From Streptomyces sulphureus DSM 40104 (GTDB taxonomy: Bacteria; Actinomycetota; Actinomycetes; Streptomycetales; Streptomycetaceae): DNA of 64,000 bases. Under the pieces are notes generated by a model. It was not told where the DNA came from and searched no databases. It worked only from the letters and a program-made list of their open reading frames with translations. The DNA is taken from assembly GCF_000381025.1 (NCBI RefSeq), contig NZ_KB905814.1, forward strand, positions 602,129 through 666,128. Reading direction: 5' to 3'. Positions 1 through 9,459 of the stretch are shown here, in pieces. Numbering within the stretch: the first letter of the stretch is position 1; the number at the start of each line of letters is the position of its first letter. The translations under genes and the position numbers were made by a program.

Positions 1-548
1 GTCGTCGGCTCATCCGCAATGATCAGATCCGGCTCCAACGCCAACGCCATCGCAATCATGATCCGCTGCCGCATCCCACCCGAGAACTGATGCGGGTAGT
101 CGCCGACGCGGGCGGCGGCCGCGGGGATCTTCACCCGCTCCATGAGCTCGACGGCCTTCGCCTTCGCCTCCTTGCGGGAGGCTCCGCGGTGCACCCGGTA
201 CATCTCACCGAGCTGGTAGCCCACCGTCAGCACGGGGTTGAGCGCCGAGAGCGCGTCCTGGAAAATCATCGCGATCTTCGCCCCGCGGATCTTGCGCCGC
301 TCCTCGCGGCCCATCGTCAGCAGGTCGTCGCCGCGGTAGAGGATCTCGCCCTTGGGTATGCGCCCGGGCGGCATGTCGAGGATGCCCATGATCGCCTGGG
401 CGCTCACCGACTTCCCCGAGCCGGACTCGCCGAGCACCGCCAGCGTCTCACCGGCCTCGACGCTGTAGTCGACACCGTTGACGGCCTTGACGGCACCGTC
501 CTTGGTCTGGAACTCCACGTGCAGATCGCGCACTTCGAGCAGAGTCAT
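1..548 (-). CDS. Oligopeptide ABC transporter ATP-binding protein (DppD/OppD type), C-terminus off window
   Basis: First ATPase subunit of a peptide importer, energising uptake at the inner face of the membrane. About 182 residues are visible from an ATG at 548 and the frame is open to the left edge. In order it shows MTLLEVRDLHVEF, Walker A GESGSGKS near residue 40, Q-loop IFQDALSALNP, signature FSGGMRQR and Walker B LIIADEPTT at the very edge. The IFQDALSALNP segment is typical of the OppD/DppD branch. It lies 11 bases after the DppC-like permease stop, so it is the fourth gene of the same minus-strand operon. A second ATPase (OppF/DppF) usually follows and would be outside the window. Confidence 0.93.
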   Translation of the reverse strand, partial: MTLLEVRDLHVEFQTKDGAVKAVNGVDYSVEAGETLAVLGESGSGKSVSAQAIMGILDMPPGRIPKGEILYRGDDLLTMGREERRKIRGAKIAMIFQDALSALNPVLTVGYQLGEMYRVHRGASRKEAKAKAVELMERVKIPAAAARVGDYPHQFSGGMRQRIMIAMALALEPDLIIADEPT

Positions 549-559
549 GTACGCCTCCC

Positions 560-1507
560 TCAGCGGGACTTCGGGTCGAGGGCGCTGCGTACCGCATCGC
601 CGAGCATGATGAAGGCGAGGACGGTGAGCGACACCATCAACGCCGGGAAGAGCAGCACGTGGGGCGCGTTGCGGAGCTGGTCCTTGCCGGCGTCGATGTC
701 GACGCCCCAGGAGACCGCGGGCTCCGCAAGGCCGAGCCCGAGGTAGGAGAGCGTCGCCTCGGCGCCGATGTAGCCGCCGAGCGCCACGGTGGCGACGACG
801 ATCACCGGTGCGATGGCGTTGGGCAGCACGTGTCGCATCAGGATGCGCCACGTACTGGCACCGAGCGCCTTCGCGGCCTGCACGTAGTCGGACTGCTTCA
901 CCGTCAGCACCGAACCCCGCGCGACGCGCGCCACTTGGGTCCAGCCGAGGATCGCGAGGGCGGTGATCACCATCCAGAGGCTCCGCTCGCCGACCGCCGT
1001 GAGCACCACCATGGCGCCGAGGAGGAACGGGATGCCGAAGAAGATGTCGGTGATCCGGGAGAGCAGCGAGTCGAGCCATCCGCCGAAGTACCCGGCGAGC
1101 ATGCCCACGATGGTGCCGAAGACGGCGACGACCAGGGTCACCGCGATGCCCGCGATCACCGAGGCGCGGGCGCCGTGGATGACCCGGACGTAGACCGAGC
1201 GGCCGTGTGCGTCGTAGCCCAGCCAGTCGTTGGCGAAGAGGTGCCCGAGGTTGGGCTCGGTGAGGTAGTGCGCGGCCTGGTCGCCGTCGCGCGGGGAGCC
1301 GTCGGCGAAGAGTCCGGGGAAGGCGACCATCGTGAGCAGCACCAGGATCAGTACCGCGGAGATCAGGAACAGCGGGTTGCTCCGCAGGTTCCGCCAGGCG
1401 TCCTGCCACAGGCTGCGCGCCTTTTCCGGCTTGGGGGCGGCCTCGGTCAAGGCGGCACCTGCCGCGGGGTCGTCCCGGCGTTCCTTTGTGAGGGCGGGCT
1501 CAGGCAT
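560..1507 (-). CDS. Peptide ABC transporter permease, DppC/OppC type
   Basis: Inner-membrane channel subunit of the peptide importer, 315 residues. The N-terminus is cytosolic and charged, followed by WRNLRSNPLFLISAVLILV, the OppC-type entry helix with its characteristic R-NP motif. The BPD_transp_1 core carries the coupling helix around QAAKALGASTWRILMRHVLP, which is the EAA-like loop. About six membrane segments are visible. The start ATG at 1507 overlaps the end of the upstream permease by eight bases, which indicates translational coupling. Substrate specificity cannot be read from this subunit. Confidence 0.93.
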   Translation of the reverse strand: MPEPALTKERRDDPAAGAALTEAAPKPEKARSLWQDAWRNLRSNPLFLISAVLILVLLTMVAFPGLFADGSPRDGDQAAHYLTEPNLGHLFANDWLGYDAHGRSVYVRVIHGARASVIAGIAVTLVVAVFGTIVGMLAGYFGGWLDSLLSRITDIFFGIPFLLGAMVVLTAVGERSLWMVITALAILGWTQVARVARGSVLTVKQSDYVQAAKALGASTWRILMRHVLPNAIAPVIVVATVALGGYIGAEATLSYLGLGLAEPAVSWGVDIDAGKDQLRNAPHVLLFPALMVSLTVLAFIMLGDAVRSALDPKSR

Positions 1508-2429
1508 AGCGAATCCTCGGGTCGAGGACCGCGTAGAGCAGGTCCACGATCAGGCTGGTGGCGAGGTACAGGATGACGATCAGGGAGACGACGCCGACGA
1601 CGGTCGCCCCCTCCAGCCGCATCAGCGACTGGTAGATCACGTTGCCGATGCCGTGCACGTTGAAGATGCCCTCGGTGACGACGGCGCCGGCGAGGAGGGC
1701 GCCCAACTCGGTGCCGAGGAAGGTGACCACCGGGATCAGCGAGTTGCGCATCAGGTGGATGCCGACCACACGACGCCGCGGCAGCCCTTTGGCGACGGCG
1801 GTGCGTACGAAGTCGGAGCGCAGGTTCTCCGCGACGGAAGTCCGGGTCAGGCGCACCACGTAGGCGAGCGACAGCCCGGCGAGGACCACAGCGGGGAGCG
1901 TCAACTGCCCCCAGGAATCCGAACTCTGGACGGTGGGGGTGACCCACTGGAGCTCGAAGGCGAAGAAGTACTGGAAGATGTAGCCGAGCACGAAGACCGG
2001 GATCGAGATCAGCAGCATCGTGAAGACGAGCAGCACCCGGTCGACCCAGGTGTCGGCGCGCAGGCCGCCGAGGAGGCCGAGCGCGATGCCGACGACCACG
2101 ATGATCGCGAACGAGTAGAGCGTCAGTTGGATCGTGACGGGCAGCGCGTCCGCGATGACCTCGGAGACGGGTCGGCCGCTGGCTATCTGGGTGCCGAAGT
2201 CGCCCTGGAAGAGGCCCGTGAGGTAGTTCCAGTACTGGTGCCAGAGGGGCAGGTCGAGGCCGAGGTCGGCCTTGATGTTCGCGATCTGCGCGGGGTCGTA
2301 GGACTTTTCGCCCATCATCGTCCGGACCGGATCGCCGGGTAGGGCGTACATGGCGCAGAAAATGAGGGCAGTCGACCCGATGAAGACCGGGATCATCTGG
2401 AGCAGTCGCCGAGCGACGTAGCGCCCCAT
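1500..2429 (-). CDS. Peptide ABC transporter permease, DppB/OppB type
   Basis: Partner channel subunit, 309 residues. It begins MGRYVARRLLQMIPVFIGS, the standard DppB opening (short positive stretch then the first helix), followed by the periplasmic region containing LPGDPVRTMMG, which is conserved in OppB/DppB. The C-terminal half has the coupling loop VRTAVAKGLPRRRVVGIHLM and closing helices. Length is normal for the family. It lies about 100 bases after the binding-protein stop and overlaps the next permease by eight bases, so the operon order is binding protein, DppB, DppC, DppD. Confidence 0.93.
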   Translation of the reverse strand: MGRYVARRLLQMIPVFIGSTALIFCAMYALPGDPVRTMMGEKSYDPAQIANIKADLGLDLPLWHQYWNYLTGLFQGDFGTQIASGRPVSEVIADALPVTIQLTLYSFAIIVVVGIALGLLGGLRADTWVDRVLLVFTMLLISIPVFVLGYIFQYFFAFELQWVTPTVQSSDSWGQLTLPAVVLAGLSLAYVVRLTRTSVAENLRSDFVRTAVAKGLPRRRVVGIHLMRNSLIPVVTFLGTELGALLAGAVVTEGIFNVHGIGNVIYQSLMRLEGATVVGVVSLIVILYLATSLIVDLLYAVLDPRIRYA

Positions 2430-2528
2430 GGTGCCTCCGTTGGGGGGAAACGTGAGAGGGAAGCGGTCCGGCGGGGCCGGTCCTCCGGGTCGCGGAGGTC
2501 CGGCGCCCGCCGGGGATCGCGCGGTCGG

Positions 2529-4136
2529 TTACTTGGCGATCACGTCGCGCAGAAGGATGTGGCCGTCCCAGTTCGCCTTGACGTTCTTCACGTGCTCGCT
2601 GTGGACGATGCTGGCCGTCATGTCCCAGAGCGGGATCGCCGGCATCTCCTGGAGGAGCTTGTCCTCGGCCTTCTGGTAGTCCTTCACCGCGGCGTCGAGG
2701 TCCGCGGCCTTGTCGCCGTCCTTGAAAAGGCCGTCGACCTCCTTGTCGGAGAAGCGACCGTAGTTGGCGTCGGCACCGGTGCGGTAGAGGTCCCTCAGGA
2801 AGTTGATGTTGAGCGGGTAGTCGCCCAGCCATCCGGCGCGGTAGGTGCCCTTAACGTTGTCGGCGTCGCGCTCCTTGAGGTCCGTCTCGAAGCTCGGCTT
2901 GGAGTCGGCGAGGCACTCGACACCGGCCGCCTTGCGGATCGAGTCGCAGACGGAGGTGATCCACTCCTTGTGGCCGCCGTCGGCGTTGAACTGAATCCAG
3001 ATCTTGTTGCCCGGGACGCCGCCGCCCTCCTTGATGAGCTGCTTCGCCTTCTTCGGGTTGTAGCTCAGGACGTCGGTGTCGAGCGCCTCGAAGCCCTCGA
3101 CGTTCGCCGGCACGAAGGACTTGGCGGGGACCGCGGTGCCGTCGAGGACGGTCTTGGTGATGGTGTCGCGGTCGATCGCCATCGAGAGGCCCTGGATGAC
3201 CTTCGGGTCGACGTCCTTGAACGGCTTGGCGTAGAAGGCCGGCGCGATCGTGGTGTTGCCGGCGTACGGCTTGTCGATCGAGCGGTTGCCGAAGTCCTGC
3301 TTCCGCTTGGGGCGGTCCTTCGGCCCGACCTGGTCGGCCGCGTCGAGGTTCCCCGAGAGGACGTCCTGGTAGGCGCCCTCGATCGTGGAGTAGTTCTTGA
3401 ACTGGATGCCCTTGTTCTTCGGCTTGTCCGAGCCCTTGTAGCCGTCCCAGGCAGCGACCTGGATCAGCTTGTTGTGGTTCCACTTCTCGAACTTGTAGGG
3501 GCCGTTGCCGATCGGCTTCTGGCCGAACGCCTTCGGGTCCTTGTAGAACGCCTCGGGGACCGGCGCGAACGTCGAGTAGCCGAGCATGTAGTTGAAGTAG
3601 GAGACACGCTCCGAGAGTTCGACCGTGAAGGTGTGGTCGTCGACGACCTTCAGGCCCTCCATCTCGTCCTTCTTCGGGTCGCCCTTCTCCGGGTGGACGT
3701 CCTCGTAGCCCTTGATCTGCTCGAACCAGGCGCTGTTGGACTGGTTGTTCTTGACGTTGGCGTACCAGTTCCACGCCTTGACGTAGGACTCGGCCGTGAC
3801 GTCCTCGCCGTTGTGGAACTTCCAGCCCTTCTTGAGCTTGATCGTCCACGTCTTGCTGTCGTCGGTCTCGACCGACTCGGCGTTGGCGTTCTGGAGCTTG
3901 CCCTTCTCGTTGTAGTCGACGAGGGTGCTGAAGACGTTCTCGACGACGTAGCCGCCGAAGCTCTCGTTGGTGTTCGAGGGAAGCAGCGCGCGCTGCGGCT
4001 CACCATGGAAGATCGAGACGTAGCCGTCGGGCTTGTTCTCGTCCGAATCGCTGTTGTCACCGGAGCCGCAGGCCGTCGCGGCGACGGCTATCGCTGCCGC
4101 CGTCGCGGCCCACTTCATGCTTCTCGCAGCACGCAT
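2529..4136 (-). CDS. Peptide ABC transporter substrate-binding lipoprotein (SBP_bac_5)
   Basis: Extracytoplasmic peptide-binding protein, 535 residues, tethered by lipid. The start at 4136 is preferred over a longer frame reaching 4244 because an AGGAGG ribosome binding site lies just upstream and the protein then opens with a lipoprotein signal (MRAARSMKWAATA, lipobox AATAC, Cys about residue 23). The mature part is a family-5 binding protein: TWTIKLKKGWKFHNGEDVTA near the N-terminus, then IGNGPYKFEKWN and a run of domain II repeats ending IPLWD. It heads the peptide-import operon. Order and spacing resemble generic Streptomyces oligopeptide importers. Relation to the developmental BldK system is possible but cannot be shown here. 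Confidence 0.93.
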   Translation of the reverse strand: MRAARSMKWAATAAAIAVAATACGSGDNSDSDENKPDGYVSIFHGEPQRALLPSNTNESFGGYVVENVFSTLVDYNEKGKLQNANAESVETDDSKTWTIKLKKGWKFHNGEDVTAESYVKAWNWYANVKNNQSNSAWFEQIKGYEDVHPEKGDPKKDEMEGLKVVDDHTFTVELSERVSYFNYMLGYSTFAPVPEAFYKDPKAFGQKPIGNGPYKFEKWNHNKLIQVAAWDGYKGSDKPKNKGIQFKNYSTIEGAYQDVLSGNLDAADQVGPKDRPKRKQDFGNRSIDKPYAGNTTIAPAFYAKPFKDVDPKVIQGLSMAIDRDTITKTVLDGTAVPAKSFVPANVEGFEALDTDVLSYNPKKAKQLIKEGGGVPGNKIWIQFNADGGHKEWITSVCDSIRKAAGVECLADSKPSFETDLKERDADNVKGTYRAGWLGDYPLNINFLRDLYRTGADANYGRFSDKEVDGLFKDGDKAADLDAAVKDYQKAEDKLLQEMPAIPLWDMTASIVHSEHVKNVKANWDGHILLRDVIAK

Positions 4137-4301
4137 CAGGGCGTCCTCCTGAGTCAGTTCACCGAATGGAGAAAGGGGGCGGCCCTCCCGATCCGGCGAC
4201 ACTGTCGGACGGGGTGAGGCCCCGCGCTCGGAGCCGGCGCCCATGCGGTGCGTGACCCACTAACCCGAGCTTTACGCCCTTACTATGGGTCAATCCCCCC
4301 A

Positions 4302-4320
4302 CTGGAACCAGGGGTTCCAG
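4302..4320. promoter_or_regulatory. Perfect inverted repeat upstream of the peptide importer, candidate operator
   Basis: CTGGAACC, a three-base spacer, then GGTTCCAG: a perfect 8-bp inverted repeat about 165 bases before the binding-protein ATG. On the minus strand a CATAGT box at about 4282-4287 lies just downstream, so the palindrome would sit near the -35 region of a promoter firing toward 4136. This is a sequence observation. The protein that would bind is unknown. Confidence 0.35.
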
Positions 4321-4457
4321 ATCTCGTTTCGGTCACGTCAGCGGCAATGGCGTTCGATAAACGGACATTGACCCCTAAAGCACCACAGGTGAAACGCAAC
4401 TTTAACGAGCTATCCCGACGGCATCCCCAAGATCACGTCCGCAATGCGGACAGACTA

Positions 4458-4493
4458 GAGGGGGTCGCCTCCCGTTCGAGAAGCGACCCCCTC
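4458..4493 (-). terminator. Strong hairpin downstream of typA
   Basis: GAGGGGGTCGC at 4458-4468 pairs perfectly with GCGACCCCCTC at 4483-4493 around a 14-base loop. It lies about 135 bases beyond the typA stop and upstream of the peptide operon, so it most likely ends typA transcription and insulates the operon. There is no long U tract, which is usual in this genus. Confidence 0.6.
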
Positions 4494-4627
4494 CATGACA
4501 ACTACACCGGATCTCCCTCGGATCTAGGAGAGGTCACCATCCGGTATCCGCTATCCGAGCACGGCCACCGTTATGCGGAGCGTGCGGTGTTTTGCCCAAC
4601 TGCCGCGTATCGACCGGGAGTTGGAGC

Positions 4628-6532
4628 TCAGCGCTTGGCCCGGGCCGCCGCCCTGCCGCGCTCCTTCTGGTCGAGCACCACCTTGCGGATACGCACCGTG
4701 TCCGGCGTGACCTCCACGCACTCGTCCTCGCGGCAGAACTCCAGCGCCTGCTCCAGCGAAAGCTTCCGCGGCGGGACGAGGCTCTCCGTGTTGTCGGCGG
4801 AGGCCGCACGCATGTTGGTGAGCTTCTTCTCCTTGGTGATGTTGACGTCCATGTCGTCGGAGCGGGAGTTCTCCCCGATGATCATGCCCTCGTACACCTC
4901 GGTGCCCGACTCAGTGAAGATGACGCCGCGCTCCTGGAGGTTCATCATCGCGAACGGGGTCGTCACGCCCGGGCGGTCGGCGACGAGCGAGCCGCTGCGG
5001 CGGGTGCGCAGGTCGCCGAACCACGGCTCGTGGCCCTCGAAGAGCGAGTGCGCGATGCCCGTGCCCCTCGTCTCCGTGAGGAACTCCGTCCGGAAACCGA
5101 TGAGTCCGCGGGCGGGCACGATCCACTCCATGCGGACCCAGCCGGACCCGTGGTTGGTCATCGTCTCCATGCGGCCCTTGCGGGTCGCCATCACCTGCGT
5201 GATCGCGCCGAGGTGCTCCTCCGGCGCGTCGATCGTCATGCGCTCGATCGGCTCGTGGAGCTTGCCGTCGATCTCCTTCGTCACCACCTCGGGCTTGCCG
5301 ACGGTGAGCTCGAAGCCCTCACGGCGCATCGTCTCCACGAGGATCGCCAGCGCCAGCTCGCCGCGGCCCTGCACCTCCCACGCGTCCGGACGCTCGGTCG
5401 GCAGCACCCGCAGCGAGACGTTGCCGACGAGCTCGCGGTCGAGCCGGTCCTTCACGAGCCGTGCGGTGACCTTGTGCCCCTTGCCGCCTTTGCCGACGAG
5501 CGGGGAGGTGTTGGTGCCGATCGTCATCGAGATCGCCGGCTCGTCGACCGTGATGAGCGGCAGCGCCACCGGGTTCTCCGCGTCGGCGAGGGTCTCGCCG
5601 ATCATGATGTCGGGGATACCGGCGACGGCGCAGATGTCGCCGGGGCCAGCGACCTCGGCCGGCTTGCGGGTGAGCGCCTCCGTCATCAGCAGCTCGCTGA
5701 CCCGGACGCTCTGGACCGAGCCGTCCCGCCGCATCCAGGCCACGGTCTGGCCCTTCTTCAGCGAGCCCTGCTTCACCCTCAGCAGCGCGATACGGCCGAG
5801 GAAGTTGTCCGCGTCGAGGTTGGTGACGTGGGCCTGGAGCGGCGCCTCGGGAACGTACCGCGGGGCGGGGACCGTCTCCAGCAGCGTGGTGAAGAACGGC
5901 TCCAGGCTGTCGCTGTCCTGCGGGACCGCGCCGTCCTCCGGCTGCGTCAGGGAGGCGATGCCGTCCCTGGCACAGGCGTAGACGATGGGGAACTCGATCT
6001 GCTCCTCGTCCGCGTCGAGGTCGAGGAAGAGGCCGTAGGTGTCGTCGAGGATCTGGGAGATCTGCGCGTCGGGACGGTCCGTCTTGTTGACGCAGAGGAT
6101 CACGGGGAGGCGGGCGTCGAGCGCCTTGCGGAGGACGAACCGCGTCTGCGGCAGCGGCCCCTCGGAGGCGTCGACGAGCAGGACGACCGCGTCGACCATC
6201 GAGAGGCCCCGCTCGACCTCGCCGCCGAAGTCGGCGTGGCCCGGGGTGTCGATGATGTTGATCGTGACCGGGTCCCCCTCTTTGGGGATGTACCGGACCG
6301 CGGTGTTCTTCGCGAGGATCGTGATGCCCTTCTCGCGCTCCAGGTCGCTGGAGTCCATCACGCGATCGTCGACCGACTCGAGCTGGTGCGCGCCGAAGGC
6401 ACCTGCCTGCTTGAGCATCGCGTCGACCAGGGTCGTCTTGCCGTGGTCGACGTGCGCGACGATGGCGACGTTCCTGATGTCCTCGCGGGCCACGGTCTGC
6501 GCGGCGGACGTTTCCTCGACGGTGCTGGGCAT
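4628..6532 (-). CDS. typA: Ribosome-associated GTPase TypA/BipA
   Basis: Translational GTPase of the EF-G superfamily that acts on the ribosome under stress and in assembly. The protein is 634 residues from the ATG at 6532, the normal family length. A longer frame to 6673 adds a proline/arginine-rich stretch with no family resemblance, so the inner start is chosen. Motifs seen: G1 AHVDHGKT near residue 25, G3 IDTPGHADFGGEVERGL, G4 NKTDRPDA, then domain II and the BipA-specific C-terminal region including RGLIGFRTEFLTETRGTG. It is monocistronic, with the 4458-4493 hairpin downstream. Confidence 0.97.
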   Translation of the reverse strand: MPSTVEETSAAQTVAREDIRNVAIVAHVDHGKTTLVDAMLKQAGAFGAHQLESVDDRVMDSSDLEREKGITILAKNTAVRYIPKEGDPVTINIIDTPGHADFGGEVERGLSMVDAVVLLVDASEGPLPQTRFVLRKALDARLPVILCVNKTDRPDAQISQILDDTYGLFLDLDADEEQIEFPIVYACARDGIASLTQPEDGAVPQDSDSLEPFFTTLLETVPAPRYVPEAPLQAHVTNLDADNFLGRIALLRVKQGSLKKGQTVAWMRRDGSVQSVRVSELLMTEALTRKPAEVAGPGDICAVAGIPDIMIGETLADAENPVALPLITVDEPAISMTIGTNTSPLVGKGGKGHKVTARLVKDRLDRELVGNVSLRVLPTERPDAWEVQGRGELALAILVETMRREGFELTVGKPEVVTKEIDGKLHEPIERMTIDAPEEHLGAITQVMATRKGRMETMTNHGSGWVRMEWIVPARGLIGFRTEFLTETRGTGIAHSLFEGHEPWFGDLRTRRSGSLVADRPGVTTPFAMMNLQERGVIFTESGTEVYEGMIIGENSRSDDMDVNITKEKKLTNMRAASADNTESLVPPRKLSLEQALEFCREDECVEVTPDTVRIRKVVLDQKERGRAAARAKR

Positions 6533-6707
6533 CCTGGAGCAACTCTCCCGGGTTGGCTGGTGGGGCGGCGCTGCGTCGTAACCCTGCGCCCTGCCGGGCT
6601 GGTCTTGCCGCGGCCTCGTCAACCATGGTACGCGGGGCCCGGGGAGGTACACCGACCGCGGGCCGCCGCCCACGCCCGCGCACCTCCCCGGGGCGGCCGC
6701 GACTCGG

Positions 6708-9056
6708 CTACCCCTTGAACCCGATGTCCTGGTAGCGCGGGGTCTGGAAACCGAAGGCCCCCGCGTTGGCGACGCCCTCCTTCACCGCGACGAGCTGCGG
6801 ACGCTGGTAGAGCGGGACGGAGCCGGCCGCGGCCCAGATGCGGGCGTCCGCCTTCCCGATGAGCTCCCTGCGCTCGTCGTCGTCGAGCTCGCCTGCCGCC
6901 TGCTCGAAGAGCTGGTCGATCTGGTCGGTGCCGACGCGGGTGTAATTCTGCTCGACCTGGAGCGAGCCGTCCGCTGCCGGCTGGGGCTTCGCGAAGATCG
7001 GACGCGCGTCCGTCGCCGGGTAGGCGGAGGCCGGCCAGGAGTAGAGCGCCAGGTCGTACTCGCCCTCGGCGACGTACTCCTTGAAGTACTTCTCACCGGG
7101 GACCTTCAGCACCTGCGTACGCACCCCGACGTCGTCGAGGGCGGAGGCGATCCGCTCGCCCGTCGCACGGATCTCGGCGGTGCCCGGCCCCTTCGGCAGC
7201 ACGAAGCGAAGCGCCAGCGGCTTGCCTCCCTTCATCCGCACCGCCGAGGAGGAGCCGTTCGACGCGAGTCTGAGCTCCCGCGCGTGGGCGCGTGCCGTGC
7301 GCGCCTCGGCGAGCTGCGCCTTCGCCGCGCGGAGCTGCTTCGCCTCGGGGTTGCCCGCGCCCGGCTCGCCGCGGCCCGGCTTTGCGTCGTCGGCTTCGGC
7401 GTGCACACCGCGGAGCGCGGAGGCCGCCGCCTGCTCCAGTAGACCGGCGCGCTGCGCGGCCGCCTCCGGCGCCGGGCTCAGCGGCCGACGGACCACCTGC
7501 GCCGCCTCGGCCCGCGTGAGACGGACCGAGTGCTGCGCCTCCCCGCGGCGCTCGGGCGACTCCGCGGCGGGCGCGTCCTGCTCCGAGGCGCTGCCCGCCT
7601 CGGCGGGGCCGCCCTCGGCCTTCTTCTCGCTGCCGTCACCGCCGCCGGGCGAGCCGACGCCTTCCCAACCCGCCTCGGCGAGGAGCCCCTGGGCCGACTC
7701 GACGTCCTTGCCGCCGAGCGCGTCGCTGCTGTCGCTGTAGCCGTCCTGGTCGAGCATGCGCAGATGGCTGCCGAGCGGCTTCGCCGGGAGCCCTGCCCTG
7801 CCGAGCGCATGCTCCGCGAGCTCGTCCCTGTCGATCGCGCGGGCGACGGCGCGGCGCACCCGCTCGTCGGAGAGCGGGCCGCTCTCACCGTTCAACGCGA
7901 GCTGCGTGTACGCGGGATCGAGCGCCTTGCGGACCGTGTAGCCCTTGAGCTTGCGCAGCTCCCGCTCCGCCTTGGCGCCGTGGCCCCGCTGCGGCCCGTC
8001 GGCGCGCGCTTCCCGCTGCTCGTCCCCGGCGAACTCCGGGTGGGCACCGCGGACGACGCCGTGGCCGTGCATCGCGTCGGGCGCCCCGGCCGGGTCGACG
8101 CCGCCGGGGTCGTGCGCGACGCGGCCGCCCGAGCCTGCGCCCTCGCCCGCCGCGCGGTCCCCGTTCTTCCCCGCGGCCTGGGCCTTCGCGACCCGGTCGG
8201 CGGACGTGGTGTCGAGCTCCGCGACGTCCAACTCGCCTTTCTTCAGGGCTTCCTGGCGCTCGCCTCGCGGAACGGCGCGCAGTTCGATGCGGGAGAGCTT
8301 CGGCTCCTCGCCCCACCAGGACGAGTCGCGCTCCAGCCGCACCCGGCGCCCGCCCGGGCTGAAGCCGACCGGTCTGAACGGCCCTGCCGTCGCCGGCAGC
8401 GAAGTGCGGGAGCCCTCGTTGAAGGCGCGGGGGCTGCGGGTGGCGCCCGAGGGGTAGAGCGGCGTGAAGAGTGACTTCCAGTCCGCGTAAGGGCGCGCGA
8501 AGACGACCTTCACCTCGTGTTTTCCCTCGCCCTTGCCGATCGAGGCGATGCGGTCGTAGCCGGCGTTGCGCGCGGCCTTGTAGGAGCCGTTGCCGCCGCT
8601 GAGCGCCTGCCACTGGGCGCGGAAGTCGCGGGCCGTGATCCGGCGCCCGTCGCTCCACTTCGCCTTCGGGTTGAGCTTGTAGACGACCGTCTGGCGCGGG
8701 TCCCGCTCGGTGATCTCGGCGGACTCGAGGTAGTCCTCGTTGAGTTGGGGCTTGGCGTTCTTGTCGAGGGTGAAGAGCGCGGGGAGGGTGGCGCCCGCGA
8801 TGCGGTCGGTCGCCTCGGCCGCGTCGGCGCTGAAGGCGTTGAGCGTCGCGGGCGCCTCGTCGACCGCCCAGCGCAGGGTGCCGCCCGAGCGTACCTGGTC
8901 GCGGGGGGCGCCGGGGACGTCGCTGGCGGCGCCGCTGCCTCCGCCGCCTCCGCTCCCGTGGGAGCCGTCGGACGAGCTGCACGCGGCGAGGGGCAGCAGG
9001 AGTCCCGCGGCGAGGACGGCGGCGCATCGCCGCGCGGCGGTGTCGATGGCTGACAT
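6708..9056 (-). CDS. Orphan family-5 peptide-binding lipoprotein with two low-complexity insertions
   Basis: Lipoprotein of 782 residues from the ATG at 9056, which has GGAGG seven bases upstream. The signal is CAAVLAAGLLLPLAAC, followed by a Ser/Gly-rich linker. SBP_bac_5 features follow: TLRWAVDEAPATLNAF, then WSDGRRITARDF, and later AYTQLALNGESGPLSDERV and RFVLPKGPG. Family members are usually about 520-600 residues. The excess is two Ala/Glu/Arg/Gly-rich stretches at about residues 297-367 and 468-605 that do not look like the fold. No permease or ATPase adjoins, so it either serves another transporter or acts as a sensor. Which ligand it binds is not visible. Confidence 0.88.
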   Translation of the reverse strand: MSAIDTAARRCAAVLAAGLLLPLAACSSSDGSHGSGGGGGSGAASDVPGAPRDQVRSGGTLRWAVDEAPATLNAFSADAAEATDRIAGATLPALFTLDKNAKPQLNEDYLESAEITERDPRQTVVYKLNPKAKWSDGRRITARDFRAQWQALSGGNGSYKAARNAGYDRIASIGKGEGKHEVKVVFARPYADWKSLFTPLYPSGATRSPRAFNEGSRTSLPATAGPFRPVGFSPGGRRVRLERDSSWWGEEPKLSRIELRAVPRGERQEALKKGELDVAELDTTSADRVAKAQAAGKNGDRAAGEGAGSGGRVAHDPGGVDPAGAPDAMHGHGVVRGAHPEFAGDEQREARADGPQRGHGAKAERELRKLKGYTVRKALDPAYTQLALNGESGPLSDERVRRAVARAIDRDELAEHALGRAGLPAKPLGSHLRMLDQDGYSDSSDALGGKDVESAQGLLAEAGWEGVGSPGGGDGSEKKAEGGPAEAGSASEQDAPAAESPERRGEAQHSVRLTRAEAAQVVRRPLSPAPEAAAQRAGLLEQAAASALRGVHAEADDAKPGRGEPGAGNPEAKQLRAAKAQLAEARTARAHARELRLASNGSSSAVRMKGGKPLALRFVLPKGPGTAEIRATGERIASALDDVGVRTQVLKVPGEKYFKEYVAEGEYDLALYSWPASAYPATDARPIFAKPQPAADGSLQVEQNYTRVGTDQIDQLFEQAAGELDDDERRELIGKADARIWAAAGSVPLYQRPQLVAVKEGVANAGAFGFQTPRYQDIGFKG

Positions 9057-9459
9057 GGCGGAAACCTCCGGACCGGCTGCACGTCTGCACGTCTGCGCGT
9101 CCATGTGTCTTGTACGTGCTCGCGTGGGGCGTTGGCGCTTCGTCAGTTGTGCGTTGATCACATCTACGGCCACTCAAGGCGAGTGCGAACCCGCTGTCGC
9201 GCTGACACGTCGCGCCGGGTGAGCCACTCCACCCGTGCGGAGCACCGTCCGCGGCGCGGGAGTTCGGTGCAGGCTGCACAGACGGGCGGGACCGCGGCGG
9301 TTCCACCGCGGGCGTCCCGAGGCCGGGAGCGCAGTCCCCGCGTAGCCGCGCCCCGTGCGACCGGGCACTGGCGGGCCGAGGACCCGCGATCTTCGCCCGC
9401 CGCCGGGGCGGCGGCGCGGGGAGCAGGCACGCCCCCACTCCGTGGAGTGCGCCGCCTCC

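Noticed and set aside
1..4136. Identification of the peptide importer as the developmental BldK system
   Set aside because: Subunit order (binding protein first, then two permeases) and sequence by eye fit a general peptide importer. Nothing specific to BldK can be shown without alignment.
2559..4217. A 552-codon open frame on the plus strand
   Set aside because: Antisense to the peptide-binding lipoprotein; Val/Leu/Asp/Arg-rich shadow without family features.
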